A DNA stretch of 64,000 nt from NCBI RefSeq assembly GCF_023921125.1, contig NZ_CP099466.1:1922001-1986000 (forward strand), read 5' to 3'. The position numbers were made by a program, and so were the translations under genes. Source of the stretch: Arthrobacter caoxuetaonis. Lineage in GTDB: Bacteria > Actinomycetota > Actinomycetes > Actinomycetales > Micrococcaceae. The notes under the pieces are model-generated. The model ran no database searches. It saw nothing but the letters and a program-made list of their open reading frames with translations, and was not told the origin of the DNA. Below are positions 18,959 to 31,333 of this stretch, one piece after another. Position 1 is the first letter of the stretch, and each line of letters starts with the position of its first letter.

Positions 18959-19351
18959 CTAGTGGAAGGAGTCTCCACAGGCACAGGATCCGCCGGCATT
19001 TGGATTGTCGATGGTGAAACCCTGCTTGGAAATCGTATCTTCGAAGTCGATGGATGCTCCCGAGAGATACGGAACGCTCATCTTGTCGACGATGACCTCG
19101 ACGCCGTCGAAGTCGCGCACTGCGTCCCCGTCCAGCACGCGCTCGTCGAAGTAGAGCTGGTAGATCAGACCCGAGCAGCCTCCGGGCTGGACGGCGACAC
19201 GGAGCCTGAGATCCGTGCGTCCCTCCTGCTCGAGGAGGGAGCGGACCTTGCCGGCAGCTACGTCGGACAGCGTCACGTCGTGGGTGGGCAGTTCTTCGGC
19301 GGCTTCGGTTCCGGCCAGGCCGGCGGCGTTCTCACTCGTGGAAGTGCTCAT
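18959..19351 (-). CDS. erpA: iron-sulfur cluster insertion protein, HesB/IscA/ErpA family
   Basis: 130 residues from the ATG at 19351, which has AGAGAAG upstream; a longer frame to 19420 is unlikely. The A-type carrier fold shows LRVAVQPGGCSGLIYQLYFDE with the first Cys and the C-terminal GGSCACGDSFH with the CxC pair, three Cys that bind a cluster. It delivers Fe-S clusters to apoproteins. It lies upstream of ctaC on the same strand, near other respiratory genes such as the Rieske subunit. Confidence 0.94.
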   Translation of the reverse strand: MSTSTSENAAGLAGTEAAEELPTHDVTLSDVAAGKVRSLLEQEGRTDLRLRVAVQPGGCSGLIYQLYFDERVLDGDAVRDFDGVEVIVDKMSVPYLSGASIDFEDTISKQGFTIDNPNAGGSCACGDSFH

Positions 19352-19458
19352 TGCTTCTCTCTTTCCATCCGGGCTACCCCTTCGGCCGCACTGCGGCTGC
19401 CTGAAGCGGTGCCAGTTCACTCAATGGTACGTCGGCGCACCCCTGCTTAGGTAACGGA

Positions 19459-20865
19459 CTAGGGGGTTTCAGGCATTCCCAGACGGGCCAGGACAAGTGC
19501 TTCCGCGAGGATTGCCTTTTCGAAGTCACCGAGGTCCAGGGACTCGTTGGCGGAGTGCGCCCGTGAGTCAGGGTCTTCGACGCCTGTGACCAGGATCTGG
19601 GCGGACGGGAAGACTTCCACGAGGTCGGCGATGAACGGTATGGAACCGCCGACTCCCATTTCGACGGGAGGTGTCCCCCAAGCCCTTTCCAGGGCCCAGA
19701 GTGCAGTCTGTGCGGCCGGTGCGGAGGTGTCCGTCGCGAAGGCGTTGCCTCGCTCCCCCGGTGTGAAGACAACCTCCGCACCGAACGGGCGGTTGGCTTC
19801 CAGGTGGCGGGCAACCGCCTCCTCAGCGGCTGCGGGATCTTGTCCCGGTGCGAGCCGGAGGCTGAACTTGGCGCGGGCCACGGGCTGGATCGTGTTGGAC
19901 GACATCGCAACGGACGGAACGTCAATGCCAATGATTGACAGGGCGGGCTTGGTCCAGAGCCGGGACGCAATGGACCCGGTGCCGGCCAGCTGCACGGAAT
20001 CGAGCACAGAGGAGTCCTCGCGGAAGTCCTGCTCCGGGTAGTCCACCTGCGCCTCGTCGAACCCGACCAGGCCTTCGATGGCGAGATTGCCCTGGCTGTC
20101 GTGGAGGGTGCTGATCAGCCGGGCCAGCAGGGTTGGGGCATCCAGCACCGGGCCGCCGAACATGCCCGAGTGCACGGCGTGTCCCAGGACCCGCACCTCG
20201 AAGGTGCCGTCCACCAGGCCGCGCAGGCTCGTGGTCAGCGCCGGTGTCCCCACCTTCCAGTTTCCGGAATCTGCGACCACGATGACATCCGCCTTCAACA
20301 GCTCCCTGTGGGTCTCAAGGAAGGTACGGAATGTCGGCGAACCCGCTTCTTCCTCGCCTTCAATGAAGAACGTGATTCCGACGCCGGAACCTGCACCGAG
20401 CACCTCATCCAATGCGCGCAGTGCGCCGATGTGGACCATGATGCCCGCCTTGTCATCCGCCGCACCCCGGCCGTACAACCGGCCGTTGCGCTCGGTCGCC
20501 GTGAACGGCTCCGTCTCCCAAAGCTCCGGATCACCGGGCGGCTGTACGTCATGGTGGGCGTACAGCAGCACCGTCGGCATGCCCTCCTTGGCCGGCCTGC
20601 GGGCGACGACGGCGGGGCCGCCGGGCTTGCCGTTGTTGTCAACGCGCAGGATCTGCACCTCGTCCAGGCCTGTGCCGCGGAGCAACGCGGCCACTGCCTC
20701 TGCAGAGCGGTCCAGGTTGGCAACGTCGAAGGAATCCCAGGCGATGCCGGGAATGGCCACCAGGTCCTTGAGGTCTTGCAGTGTTCGGGGGAAACCCGCC
20801 GACACGCTGGCGCGCAGGGCGGCTTCTTCCGGCAGGCTGCCGGCAGTTTCGGAAGTCGTTGTCAT
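19459..20865 (-). CDS. M20 family dipeptidase
   Basis: 468 residues from the ATG at 20865 (MTTTSETAGS). A dinuclear zinc peptidase of the M20/ArgE/DapE group: metal ligands in YAHHDVQPPGD and GRGAADDKAG, the catalytic Glu in IEGEEEAGS, and a dimerisation lid domain in the middle (about 200-330). It cleaves dipeptides with broad specificity in the cytoplasm; exact substrate unknown. The reading frame is open far upstream but that part overlaps the divergent DUF3043 gene. Confidence 0.93.
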   Translation of the reverse strand: MTTTSETAGSLPEEAALRASVSAGFPRTLQDLKDLVAIPGIAWDSFDVANLDRSAEAVAALLRGTGLDEVQILRVDNNGKPGGPAVVARRPAKEGMPTVLLYAHHDVQPPGDPELWETEPFTATERNGRLYGRGAADDKAGIMVHIGALRALDEVLGAGSGVGITFFIEGEEEAGSPTFRTFLETHRELLKADVIVVADSGNWKVGTPALTTSLRGLVDGTFEVRVLGHAVHSGMFGGPVLDAPTLLARLISTLHDSQGNLAIEGLVGFDEAQVDYPEQDFREDSSVLDSVQLAGTGSIASRLWTKPALSIIGIDVPSVAMSSNTIQPVARAKFSLRLAPGQDPAAAEEAVARHLEANRPFGAEVVFTPGERGNAFATDTSAPAAQTALWALERAWGTPPVEMGVGGSIPFIADLVEVFPSAQILVTGVEDPDSRAHSANESLDLGDFEKAILAEALVLARLGMPETP

Positions 20866-21003
20866 AGCCCAAACCCTACAACTCTGTCCGCCCTGCCTGC
20901 AGGGCAGAGTTGTCAGGGGCCTGCTCCCCCGGCCCTTCAGCCGGCGCGCTTCACAACCCGCCGAACGCGAACAGCAGAGCCGGGCTTCGGGTATCCTTGA
21001 TGA

Positions 21004-21606
21004 GTGTTCGGACGAAAGAAAGAAGCGCCCACCGCGCAGGAAACTGTGGACCACGCATCCTCGGCCCAAGCGGAAGAGGCGCGCAAGGCTGCCCAGGCAG
21101 GCAAAGGCGCACCGACGCCCCGGCGCAAGGACCAGGTAGCCGCGCGCCAGCGCCCCCTGGTTCCCAACGACCGCAAGGCTGCCCGCGAAGCCAACCGTGC
21201 CGCCATGCGCGAAGAGCGGCTGAAGACCCGCGCAGCACTCGATACCGGTGACGAGCGCTACCTCCCCCTGCGGGACAAGGGACCGAACCGCCGCTTTGTC
21301 CGCGACGTCGTCGACGCCCGCTGGAATGTCGGCGAGTTCGTCATGATCGCCGCCGCCGTGTTCGTGGTGGCAAGCTTCATCCAGAACCTCACCGTGCAGA
21401 GCTTCATCCTCATGGCCTTCTGGGCCCTGATCGTCCTGGTGATCATCGACAGCTTCCGGATCCGCATGGTTCTCCGCCGCAAGCTCACCGCCAAGTTCGG
21501 TGCCCCGAACCAGGGCGACGTCTGGTACGGCATTTCCCGCGCGCTCCAGCTGCGCCGGTTCCGTCTGCCCAAGCCCCAGGTACGCCGCGGTGACAAGGTT
21601 TCCTAG
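21004..21606 (+). CDS. DUF3043 domain-containing membrane protein
   Basis: A 200-residue actinobacterial protein. It has a long, basic, Ala/Arg-rich cytoplasmic N-terminus (about 1-95), then the DUF3043 block (RRFVRDVVDARWNVGEF) and two membrane helices (about 113-155), then a basic C-terminus ending RRGDKVS. It starts with GTG. Function unknown; it is conserved next to the dipeptidase and erpA in related genomes. Confidence 0.9.
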   Translation: MFGRKKEAPTAQETVDHASSAQAEEARKAAQAGKGAPTPRRKDQVAARQRPLVPNDRKAAREANRAAMREERLKTRAALDTGDERYLPLRDKGPNRRFVRDVVDARWNVGEFVMIAAAVFVVASFIQNLTVQSFILMAFWALIVLVIIDSFRIRMVLRRKLTAKFGAPNQGDVWYGISRALQLRRFRLPKPQVRRGDKVS

Positions 21607-21625
21607 TTCCGGCTGACTTATGACT

Positions 21626-21659
21626 AAAAAGGGAGGGACCCGCGGGTCCCTCCCTTTTT
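21626..21659. terminator. bidirectional terminator between DUF3043 gene and pyrD
   Basis: A perfect 34-bp palindrome: AAAAAGGGAGGGACCCG and its complement meet at a CGCG centre, with A and T runs on the two sides. It can stop transcription from both converging genes. Confidence 0.93.
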
Positions 21660-21682
21660 AGTTGCCCGGCGGGGAAAGACTC

Positions 21683-22756
21683 CTACCGGCGGCGCTGGAG
21701 TTTCTGCAGCCGGCGGTTGATTCGAGCCGCCCAGAACGGGCCCTCATAGAGGAAGGCCGTGTATCCCTGGACCAGGTTCGCCCCGGCGTCGAGGCGCTGC
21801 TGGACGTCATCCCCCGTCTCGACCCCTCCGACAGAGATGATGACCGGTCCCTCGCCGAGGGCGGCACGCAGCCGGCGCAGCACTTCAAGGGAGCGCTCCT
21901 TCAGCGGCGCTCCGCTGAGTCCACCGACCCCGGCGGCAATCACGGTCTCCGGGTCAGTCACCAGGCCTGAACGCTGCACCGTGGTGTTGGTGGCCACCAC
22001 ACCGTCCAGCTTCAGGTCGAGTGCCAGGCGGGCGACGTCGTCGATGTCTTCATCGGTGAGGTCCGGCGCGATCTTGACGAGCAGGGGAACATGGCGGCCC
22101 GCAGTCTCGTCCGCTGTTTCGCCGACCGCCTGCAGCAGCGGCCGCAGCGAGTCGATGTCCTGCAGCTGCCGCAGTCCGGGCGTGTTGGGCGAACTGACGT
22201 TGACCACCAGGTAGTCGGCGCCGGCGGCAAGCAGCCGGGTGCTGGCCAGGTAATCTTCGACGGCGTCGGCGAGGTCGACCTTCTTCGTCTTGCCGATGTT
22301 CACGCCCACGATCGGCCGGTTCCGGCCCCAGCGGCGGTACAAGCCGTCGACGGCCTTCCGCACCCGCGGGGCCACTGCTGCGGCGCCGTCGTTGTTGAAG
22401 CCCATGCGGTTGATGACTGCACGGTCCTCGACCAGGCGGAAGAGCCGGGGCTTGGCGTTGCCCGGCTGGGCCTGGGCGGTGACGGTCCCAACCTCCACGT
22501 GGCCGAACCCGAGGTTGGTCAGGGCGACAACGGCGGACGCTTCCTTGTCGAAGCCGGCGGCCAGGCCAAACGGCGAGGGGAAGGTGAGTCCCAGCGCTTC
22601 GGTGGCCAGTTCCGGGGCCGGCCGCATCACGGCACGCATCAGCGGTGCCGCGGGTGTGCAGGCAACGGCACGGATGGCTTCGTAACCGATCTTGTGGGCT
22701 TTTTCGGGATCCATTCCGGAGAACACGATCCGGAAGAACGTGGGGTAGACGCGCAT
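21683..22756 (-). CDS. pyrD: quinone-dependent dihydroorotate dehydrogenase
   Basis: A 357-residue class 2 enzyme oxidising dihydroorotate to orotate with FMN and passing electrons to menaquinone. It has the N-terminal membrane-associating helices (about 1-45), the FGLAAGFDKEA block, the GTVTAQAQPGNAKPRLFRL segment and NVSSPNTPGLRQLQ with the catalytic Ser region. The C-terminal FMN phosphate site reads SVGGVETGDD and QGYTAFLYEGP. It is part of pyrimidine synthesis and is not linked to other pyr genes here. Confidence 0.96.
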   Translation of the reverse strand: MRVYPTFFRIVFSGMDPEKAHKIGYEAIRAVACTPAAPLMRAVMRPAPELATEALGLTFPSPFGLAAGFDKEASAVVALTNLGFGHVEVGTVTAQAQPGNAKPRLFRLVEDRAVINRMGFNNDGAAAVAPRVRKAVDGLYRRWGRNRPIVGVNIGKTKKVDLADAVEDYLASTRLLAAGADYLVVNVSSPNTPGLRQLQDIDSLRPLLQAVGETADETAGRHVPLLVKIAPDLTDEDIDDVARLALDLKLDGVVATNTTVQRSGLVTDPETVIAAGVGGLSGAPLKERSLEVLRRLRAALGEGPVIISVGGVETGDDVQQRLDAGANLVQGYTAFLYEGPFWAARINRRLQKLQRRR

Positions 22757-22834
22757 ACTTTAATGCTTCCACTACGCGGGTCCGCTGCCAAATCCCGGCC
22801 CGGATAAGGCACGATGTTCGCGTATTGTCGATAT

Positions 22835-23887
22835 ATGGTGCAAAACTGGCAGCCGGACACGCTCGGCGACGGGTACCGTTACTTGACCTTGGACCTCGGT
22901 GCCGATGAGGAAGGTCCGCTTCAGGCCACCTTGGTCTCCTATACCCCCAAGCCGCCCCCGCCGCCGTCGTTCCTGGGCCGCGTCCGCGAAGCCGTTTCCC
23001 GCTTCCGCGTACCCGTGGAGCCGGAGGCAGTCCATGCCGTAATTTACATTCACGGCTGGGCGGACTATTTCTTCCAAACCGAGCTGGCCGCATTCTGGGC
23101 GGAGCGCGGTGTCGCGTTCTACGCACTGGACCTGCGCAAGTATGGACGGAGCCTGCGGCCGGGCCAGTCCGAAGGTTTCGTCACGGACCTTTCAGACTAC
23201 GACGCCGACATCGAGGCAGCGCTGGAGGCCGTCGCGGTGGATGTACATGCGGCACGGGGCGAGGACACACCGGTCCGGATTTCCCTCATGGCGCACTCCA
23301 CCGGCGGCCTGGTGGCCTCACTGTGGGCGAACCGGAACCCCGGCCGGATCGAGGCACTGATGCTGAACAGCCCCTGGCTGGAACTGCGCGGGAGCTCACT
23401 GGCACGCAACGCCGCTGCGGGACTGCTGGAGCCGCTCGCCCGGACACGGCCGAAGGCGCGCCTGAAAATTCCCGAACTGGACTACTACTGGCGAAGCCTT
23501 AGTGCCGATGCTGACGGTGAGTGGGACCTGCATCCCCAGTGGAAGCCGCCGGGCAGCTGGCCGATCCGCGCGGGCTGGGTTTCCGCCGTCCTCGCTGGGC
23601 ACGCGCAGGTTGCCCGGGGCCTGGACGTCAACGTTCCGATCCTGCTCATGGCTTCGGCCCACTCCACCATCGGTACCACCTGGAACCCGTCCATGATGAC
23701 TTCCGACAGCGTGCTCGACGTGAACCTCATGGTGCAGCGCGGCCTCCTGCTGGGACCAGCGGTAACGGTCCTCCGCTTCGACGGCGCCCTGCATGACGTG
23801 CTGCTGTCCGCAAAGCCGGTCCGGAGGCAGGTCTACGCCGGGCTGGACCGGTGGGCTGCGGCGTACCTGTTGACGCAGCGGGCCTAG
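22835..23887 (+). CDS. alpha/beta hydrolase
   Basis: 350 residues from the ATG at 22835 ([14 protein letters not shown]); an ATG 21 bases upstream is also in frame. The fold shows [12 protein letters not shown] after beta-3, a nucleophile elbow MAHSTGGL, and a C-terminal His in [10 protein letters not shown]. It resembles serine aminopeptidase S33 / lysophospholipase-type enzymes; substrate unknown. Its TAG overlaps the stop codon of the convergent uppS gene within CTAG. Confidence 0.87.
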   Translation: MVQNWQPDTLGDGYRYLTLDLGADEEGPLQATLVSYTPKPPPPPSFLGRVREAVSRFRVPVEPEAVHAVIYIHGWADYFFQTELAAFWAERGVAFYALDLRKYGRSLRPGQSEGFVTDLSDYDADIEAALEAVAVDVHAARGEDTPVRISLMAHSTGGLVASLWANRNPGRIEALMLNSPWLELRGSSLARNAAAGLLEPLARTRPKARLKIPELDYYWRSLSADADGEWDLHPQWKPPGSWPIRAGWVSAVLAGHAQVARGLDVNVPILLMASAHSTIGTTWNPSMMTSDSVLDVNLMVQRGLLLGPAVTVLRFDGALHDVLLSAKPVRRQVYAGLDRWAAAYLLTQRA

Positions 23888-24684
23888 CTGCCTGCAGCGG
23901 CCTGGTCCACCGCTCCCCCGTACCGGCGGTCGCGGCGAGCGTAGATCTCCACGGCTTCCCACAGGGTGCGCCGGTCCACATCTGGCCAGAGCGTGTCCAT
24001 GAACACCATCTCCGCGTACGCGGACTGCCACAGCATGAAGTTGGAGAGACGCTGCTCTCCAGACGTGCGCAGGAAGAGGTCGACGTCGGGCAGATCCGGC
24101 TCGTCCAGGTAGCGCTGGATCGTCTTTTCCGAGATGCTGCCGGGCCGGAGTTTGCCGTCCTTCACATCCTGGGCTATCGCACTGACGGCGTCGGTGATTT
24201 CTGCCCGTCCGCCGTAGTTGACGCACATGTTCAGCGTGCAGGTGGAGTTGGCCTTTGTCTGCTCTTCGGCGGTCTCCAACTCCCGGATGACGCTCTGCCA
24301 CAACCGCGGACGCCGGCCCGACCAGCGGATACGGACACCCCACTCGTCCAGCTGGTCTCGCTGGCGGCGCAGTACGTCCCGGCTGAAGTTCATCAGGAAG
24401 CGGACCTCCTCGGGGGACCGCTTCCAGTTTTCCGTCGAGAAGGCATAGACCGAAACATGCTTGATTCCGATTTCGACGGCGCCGGCCATCACGTCCAGCA
24501 GGGCCGCTTCACCAGCCCGGTGGCCTTCAGTGCGCGGCAGTCCGCGCTGGTTCGCCCAGCGTCCGTTGCCGTCCATGACGATTGCCACGTGGGCAGGGAC
24601 GAGTTCCCGCGGAAGCGGCGGGGGAACCGCACCGGAGGGGTGCGGCCAGGGCGCAGCGGCCGGACTCTTGCGGGAAGACCTCAA
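23884..24684 (-). CDS. uppS: isoprenyl transferase (undecaprenyl diphosphate synthase family)
   Basis: About 266 residues starting with TTG at 24684, 2 bases after the recO stop. cis-Prenyltransferase motifs are clear: [13 protein letters not shown] with the catalytic Asp, [37 protein letters not shown] and the C-terminal [20 protein letters not shown] block. It makes the long-chain polyprenyl carrier for peptidoglycan and wall polymers. Extension further upstream is antisense to nothing useful and overlaps recO. Confidence 0.94.
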   Translation of the reverse strand: MRSSRKSPAAAPWPHPSGAVPPPLPRELVPAHVAIVMDGNGRWANQRGLPRTEGHRAGEAALLDVMAGAVEIGIKHVSVYAFSTENWKRSPEEVRFLMNFSRDVLRRQRDQLDEWGVRIRWSGRRPRLWQSVIRELETAEEQTKANSTCTLNMCVNYGGRAEITDAVSAIAQDVKDGKLRPGSISEKTIQRYLDEPDLPDVDLFLRTSGEQRLSNFMLWQSAYAEMVFMDTLWPDVDRRTLWEAVEIYARRDRRYGGAVDQAAAGS

Positions 24685-24686
24685 AG

Positions 24687-25439
24687 CTATACACGCTCCA
24701 CATGTTGAAGGGATTTCACAACGCGTTCCAGGTGCCACTGAAGGTAGCTCGCTACCAGCCCGGCCGATTCGCGCCTTGGTTGTGGTCCTGCCGCATCCGC
24801 CGACTCCCAGTCTCCGGTGAGCAGCGCAGACAACAGCGACATGGTTTCGGCCGACGGGGAAGCCGAGCCGGGCGGCCGGCAGGCCGGGCAGACCGCTCCG
24901 CCCAGCGGGGCCGAGAACGCCGTATGCGGTCCCGCTGCGCCGCAGCGGGAACAAGCCGTGAAACTTGGCGCCCAGCCGGCAGTGGACAGTGCCCGCAGCA
25001 GGTAGGAGTCCAAAATGAGTTCTGGAGCGTGCGCTCCCCTGCCCAGTGCTGCCATCGCACCGATCACCAGGTGGTAGTGGGCGTTGGCTGATTCGCCGTC
25101 GACGTCCGTCAGCCGCTCCGCTGTCTCGGCGATGGCGGCCGCTGCCGTGTAACGCGCGTAGTCTGCTGCGATTCCGGCACCGTAGGCACCTTTGGTCTGG
25201 GCCTGGGTAACGATGTCCAGGCTACGCCCGTGGGAGAGCTGCAGGTCCACCACCATAAAGGGCTCAAGCCGCGCACCGAATTTGCTCGAGGTACGCCGGA
25301 CCCCTTTCGCGACGGCCCGGACCTGCCCGTGGTTGCGGGTCAGCAGGATTACGATCCGGTCCGCTTCACCCAGTTTGTGGGTGCGCAGGACAACGGCTTC
25401 GTCCCGGTAGGTCCGCGAAGCGAACGATTTGGTGGCCAC
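24687..25439 (-). CDS. recO: DNA repair protein RecO
   Basis: 250 residues from a GTG at 25439 ([18 protein letters not shown]). It has an N-terminal OB fold (about 1-85), a helical core, and a zinc-binding Cys set CSRCG and CPACR at about 175-205. RecO anneals strands and loads RecA with RecR on gapped DNA. It is followed at once by uppS, a conserved actinobacterial pair. Confidence 0.94.
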   Translation of the reverse strand: MATKSFASRTYRDEAVVLRTHKLGEADRIVILLTRNHGQVRAVAKGVRRTSSKFGARLEPFMVVDLQLSHGRSLDIVTQAQTKGAYGAGIAADYARYTAAAAIAETAERLTDVDGESANAHYHLVIGAMAALGRGAHAPELILDSYLLRALSTAGWAPSFTACSRCGAAGPHTAFSAPLGGAVCPACRPPGSASPSAETMSLLSALLTGDWESADAAGPQPRRESAGLVASYLQWHLERVVKSLQHVERV

Positions 25440-25522
25440 TTCCCTATTTTCCCACGCACAGGCGCGCCCGGGTGCAGTTGCGGCCGGGCGCGCCCTTTCC
25501 GTGCGGTGCGAGAAGAATAAGG

Positions 25523-27442
<1,920 letters not shown>

Positions 27443-27453
27443 CTACTGAAAGC

Positions 27454-28980
27454 TCAGTAACCGAAGGCGCTCTGGCACGTAACCTGCGCCGCCGTCTGTC
27501 CCGTGAGTCCGCCAAGGTCGCCGGTCTCATCCATGGCGGTGCCGGTCGTGAAGTCCGCACCAACCTGAACGACGACGCCGCTCACCACGGCACTGAGTGC
27601 CACCTGGGAAGCTGGGATGTTCAGCTCTGCGGCAACCTGGTTGGCCATTTCCTCGTAGCCGTAGGCGTAGAAGATCTGGGTTCCGGGAGTCGTGCCCTGG
27701 GAGAGCCCGCCGGCCACAGCCTGGGTGAATCCCTCGCTCAGGAGGTACCGCGCCAGCTCAGCGTCACGGCCGGTGGGCTCGCCGCTGATTCCGTCCAGGA
27801 AGGTCACCGGAATAGTTGCCGGGTCAATGGTTTCGGGTGCCTGCGCGGGCGTGGCCGAAGGGGTGCCTGGCGTGGCGGTTTCTGAAGCCGGAGCCTCAGC
27901 CTCTTCCCCGCCGGTGACCGACTGGTCCGAGACGAGCCTGTCGAAGAGCGGCTTTGCCGCCGCCTCGTCGAGTACCAGGCGGTTGGGGTCCAGCGCGTAG
28001 GGTGCCACGGGCACGGTCACGAAGGCTACATTGCCGAGGTCGACGTCCTTGAGGCGGCCGGCCAGGGCAATCAGGGTTGAAACATCGGTCAGTCCCTCGT
28101 CGACCGTCAGGTTTTTCGTCACCGTCTCCGCGATTGAGTAGAGCCGGGGAAGGTTGTTCAGCGTACCTTCGCCCTGCACCTTCCGGACCATGGAGGCCAT
28201 GAAGCTCTGCTGTGCCTTGATACGGCCCTCGTCGCCGCCGTCGCCGAATCCGTGGCGGGTGCGGAGGAAGGCGAGGGCCTGGTCGCCCTGGACGCTGGAC
28301 ACACCCGCCGGGATGTTCAGGCCGGACAGCGGATCGTCCACCGGCTGGTTGACGCACACCTCCACCCCGCCGAGCGTGTTGGAGAGTTCCTTCACGGCAT
28401 TGAAATCGGCCATCATGAAGTGGTCGACGTTCAGGCCGGTGAGTTCGTTGATCGCAGCGACGGTGCAGCCGGGTCCGCCGTTTCCAAGGGCGCCGTTGAG
28501 CTGCCCCAGGGCCATTTCCTGGTACTGCATCCCGGACTCCGGATCCGTACAGGCGGGCAGCGGCACCAGCAGGTCGCGGGGAAAGCTGACCACCGTGACG
28601 TGGGAGCGGTCCGCAGCCATGTTCACCAGCATCATGACGTCCGAGTTGTTGGAGTCCTGGCCCTCGCGGTTGTCCGTTCCGAGGACGAGGATCTGCATGG
28701 CGTCAGTGTTTGTGTCCGCCGGGAACTGATCCTGGCCCTGTCCGATGTTCAGCGGCTTGGTATCGAAGTTGCTCTGCAGCCGCATCAGCTGGATACCTGC
28801 GAACGCGAGCCCGGAGACCAGGGTGAGGGAAAGCAGCACCGCGAGGGTGGCCAGGACAGGGTGGCCTCCCCTGGCGGCGCGGCTGCCGAGGTGCCGGCTG
28901 CCGGGCACGGCCTGCCGCCGACGGCGGTTCCCTGAGGGCGCGGAGGGATGAGGACCTGTTGCGGCACGGCGTGCTGTCAT
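27454..28980 (-). CDS. LCP family protein (LytR-CpsA-Psr) with C-terminal LytR_C domain
   Basis: A 508-residue membrane protein with a basic, Arg-rich N-terminus (about 1-38) and one membrane helix (about 42-64). The LCP catalytic domain (about 95-330) has ILVLGTDNRE, SFPRDLLVPLP and FLRTRHGFGDGGDEGRIKAQQ, which bind polyprenyl pyrophosphate. A Thr/Pro/Ala linker (about 355-395) leads to a LytR_C domain. LCP enzymes attach wall polymers to peptidoglycan. Confidence 0.94.
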   Translation of the reverse strand: MTARRAATGPHPSAPSGNRRRRQAVPGSRHLGSRAARGGHPVLATLAVLLSLTLVSGLAFAGIQLMRLQSNFDTKPLNIGQGQDQFPADTNTDAMQILVLGTDNREGQDSNNSDVMMLVNMAADRSHVTVVSFPRDLLVPLPACTDPESGMQYQEMALGQLNGALGNGGPGCTVAAINELTGLNVDHFMMADFNAVKELSNTLGGVEVCVNQPVDDPLSGLNIPAGVSSVQGDQALAFLRTRHGFGDGGDEGRIKAQQSFMASMVRKVQGEGTLNNLPRLYSIAETVTKNLTVDEGLTDVSTLIALAGRLKDVDLGNVAFVTVPVAPYALDPNRLVLDEAAAKPLFDRLVSDQSVTGGEEAEAPASETATPGTPSATPAQAPETIDPATIPVTFLDGISGEPTGRDAELARYLLSEGFTQAVAGGLSQGTTPGTQIFYAYGYEEMANQVAAELNIPASQVALSAVVSGVVVQVGADFTTGTAMDETGDLGGLTGQTAAQVTCQSAFGY

Positions 28981-29058
28981 GGCCGGTCCCTCCCACGGAT
29001 CAGTAGTATTCGGGCAAGCGAAAATGGATGAACAAAGTGTACGGGGCGCTCCTGTGAA

Positions 29059-29092
29059 GAAGCTGGCTTGGTGCTTCTAGAAGCCCAGCTTC
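29059..29092 (-). terminator. possible hairpin terminator at the 3' end of era
   Basis: GAAGCTGG (29059-29066) and CCAGCTTC (29085-29092) bracket a perfect 12-bp palindrome GCTTCTAGAAGC (29073-29084) that contains the era stop codon. There is no clear U-tract, so termination is uncertain. Confidence 0.4.
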
Positions 29093-30006
29093 ACCAGCTG
29101 CTTGGGATCACGCTGCCAGTCCTTGGCGATCTTGACGTGCAGGTCCAGGTAGACCCTGGTTCCCAGCAGTGCTTCGATGCCGCGGCGGGCGTTCGTTCCG
29201 ACCTCGCGCAGGCGTGCTCCGCCCCGCCCAATGATAATCGCTTTCTGCGAAGACCGTTCAACGTAGAGGTTCACGCGCACGTCAAGAAGGGGGTTTTCCG
29301 CGCTGCGCCCCTCACGCGGCACGATTTCCTCCACGACGACGGCCAGGGAGTGCGGAAGTTCATCGCGGACCCCTTCAAGGGCGGCTTCGCGGACCAGTTC
29401 GGCCACCATGACGGCTTCGGGTTCGTCGGTGAGTTCACCGTCGGGGTACAACGGAGGCGAGGCGGGCATGTGGGAGGCCAGGACGTCGGCCACCGTGTCC
29501 ACCTGGAAACCGTCAGCTGCGGAAACCGGCACCACATCGGCCCAGCCGGCCTCGCCGCGGACCTCGTTGCCCAGGGCTGTGACGGACATGAGCTGTTTGG
29601 CCAGGGCGGCACGGTCCACCAGGTCGGTCTTGGTGACCAGCGCGATGATGGGCTTGCCCTTGAGCGCGGCCAGCTGGTTCGCGATGTAGCGGTCACCGGG
29701 GCCCACTGCTTCGTTGGCAGGGAGGCAGAAGCCGATCGCATCGACTTCAGCGAGCGTGTCAGCCACGAGGTCGTTGAGGCGCTGGCCCAGCAGCGTGCGC
29801 GGCCGGTGGAGCCCCGGGGTGTCCACCAGGATCAACTGTGAATCCTCGCGGTGCACGATTCCCCGGATGGTGTGGCGGGTCGTCTGCGGCTTGGCTGAGG
29901 TGATCGCCACCTTTTGCCCCACCAGCGCGTTGGTCAGGGTGGATTTGCCGGCGTTGGGCCGTCCTACCAGGGAGACGAATCCGGCGCGGAAAGTTGGCTC
30001 AGTCAT
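29077..30006 (-). CDS. era: GTPase Era
   Basis: A 309-residue GTPase: G1 GRPNAGKST (15-23), G3 DTPG, G4 TKTD, then a C-terminal KH domain (about 215-295) with the IGRGGARLREVG loop. It binds the 3' end of 16S rRNA during 30S maturation. It ends the PhoH-ybeY-CorC-era run; its start overlaps the CorC-like gene by 8 bases. Confidence 0.97.
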   Translation of the reverse strand: MTEPTFRAGFVSLVGRPNAGKSTLTNALVGQKVAITSAKPQTTRHTIRGIVHREDSQLILVDTPGLHRPRTLLGQRLNDLVADTLAEVDAIGFCLPANEAVGPGDRYIANQLAALKGKPIIALVTKTDLVDRAALAKQLMSVTALGNEVRGEAGWADVVPVSAADGFQVDTVADVLASHMPASPPLYPDGELTDEPEAVMVAELVREAALEGVRDELPHSLAVVVEEIVPREGRSAENPLLDVRVNLYVERSSQKAIIIGRGGARLREVGTNARRGIEALLGTRVYLDLHVKIAKDWQRDPKQLVKLGF

Positions 30007-31333
30007 TTCGGGGTACCAGTTCTGTTGATTTCGTTCCGGCCGGATGCTTCTCCGGCGTTGAGTTCTCGGGCTGCTGCCCGTTCGGCTGCTTCCAGGCGAG
30101 GATGTGGGAGACCCGGTTGCGGCGGCCTTCCAGCCGCTCGGCGTGGAGGACGATTCCTTCGACGACTACTTCGCTGCCGACGATCGGCACGCGGCCGAGC
30201 GCCTTCGCGAGGAGACCGCCTACTGTGTCGACCTCGTCATCTTCCAGGTCCGTTTCGAAGAGCTCGCCAAGGTCGTCGATGCCTGCCTTGGAGCTGATCC
30301 GGAACCTGCCCCCGCCCAGGTTTTCGATCTCGGGGCGTTCGGAGTCGTATTCGTCCACGATTTCGCCGACGATCTCTTCAATGAGGTCCTCAAGCGTCAC
30401 CAGGCCCGCGGTTCCGCCGTACTCATCGATGACGATCGCCACATGGGTGGATTCGCGCTGGAGCTCCTGGAGCAGTTCACCCACTGCCTTGGATTCGGGC
30501 ACGTACCGCACGGGGCGGCAGAGTCCGTCGACCGGCTGGGAGGACGCCTCGGGTGCACGTCCGTGCAGCTGCGCCGCCACATCCTTGAGGTAAAGGATTC
30601 CGACGATCTGGTCTGCACTGTCCTCGATGACCGGCACCCGGGAGTAGCCGGAGCGGAGGAACAGTGACATCGCCTGCCGGAGGGTGGAACCGGAGTCGAT
30701 GCAGACCATGTCCGTGCGCGGCACCATCACGGACCGGACCTTGGTGTCGCCGAGTTCGAAGACGGAGTGGATCAGCTCCGCCTCATTGTTCTCGATCATG
30801 TCGGCCTCGGAGGCCCGGTCCAGCAGTTCCCGGAACTCCTCTTCCGTGAAGAAGGCTGCATCCGGACCCTGGGTTCCCGGAGCCACTGCGGACCCGATCT
30901 TCACCAGCCAGCCCGGGATGGGGCCGAGGATGATGCGCAGCAGGCTCACCAGGCCGGCAGTCAGCACAACGACGCCGGTAACGTGCCTGCGCCCGATCTG
31001 GCGCGGAGAAACACCCACCAGCACGAACCCGACACCGGCCATGGTCACGGTTGCCAGGAGCCCTGCGAGCCACAGGTTGTTCACCATCAGCTGGAAAGCC
31101 ATGGCAACGGACACGGCGGTCGCCATTTCGAACCACACGCGCCAGAACCGCAGGGCGTGCATGTGGGCGACCGGCGCCTTGAGGATCCGCTGCAGTGGTT
31201 TCCCGGCCCTGCCGGTCAGCAGTGCCTCGGCCTCGTGGCGGGGAAGGTAGCCGTAGGCAGCTTCGGCGGCGGTGAGGAGTCCGGCCAGGACCGTAAAGGC
31301 TATGGCCATCACCAGCAGCACGCCTACGCTCAA
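29999..31333 (-). CDS. HlyC/CorC (CNNM) family transporter-like protein
   Basis: A 444-residue protein with a CNNM-type DUF21 membrane domain (about 1-165, three to four helices), a CBS pair (about 205-330; [14 protein letters not shown] and [21 protein letters not shown]) and a C-terminal CorC_HlyC domain (about 345-425). The family is linked to Mg2+ and Co2+ efflux. It begins with TTG overlapping the ybeY stop (TTGA), a start supported by the operon spacing. Confidence 0.92.
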   Translation of the reverse strand: MSVGVLLVMAIAFTVLAGLLTAAEAAYGYLPRHEAEALLTGRAGKPLQRILKAPVAHMHALRFWRVWFEMATAVSVAMAFQLMVNNLWLAGLLATVTMAGVGFVLVGVSPRQIGRRHVTGVVVLTAGLVSLLRIILGPIPGWLVKIGSAVAPGTQGPDAAFFTEEEFRELLDRASEADMIENNEAELIHSVFELGDTKVRSVMVPRTDMVCIDSGSTLRQAMSLFLRSGYSRVPVIEDSADQIVGILYLKDVAAQLHGRAPEASSQPVDGLCRPVRYVPESKAVGELLQELQRESTHVAIVIDEYGGTAGLVTLEDLIEEIVGEIVDEYDSERPEIENLGGGRFRISSKAGIDDLGELFETDLEDDEVDTVGGLLAKALGRVPIVGSEVVVEGIVLHAERLEGRRNRVSHILAWKQPNGQQPENSTPEKHPAGTKSTELVPRND

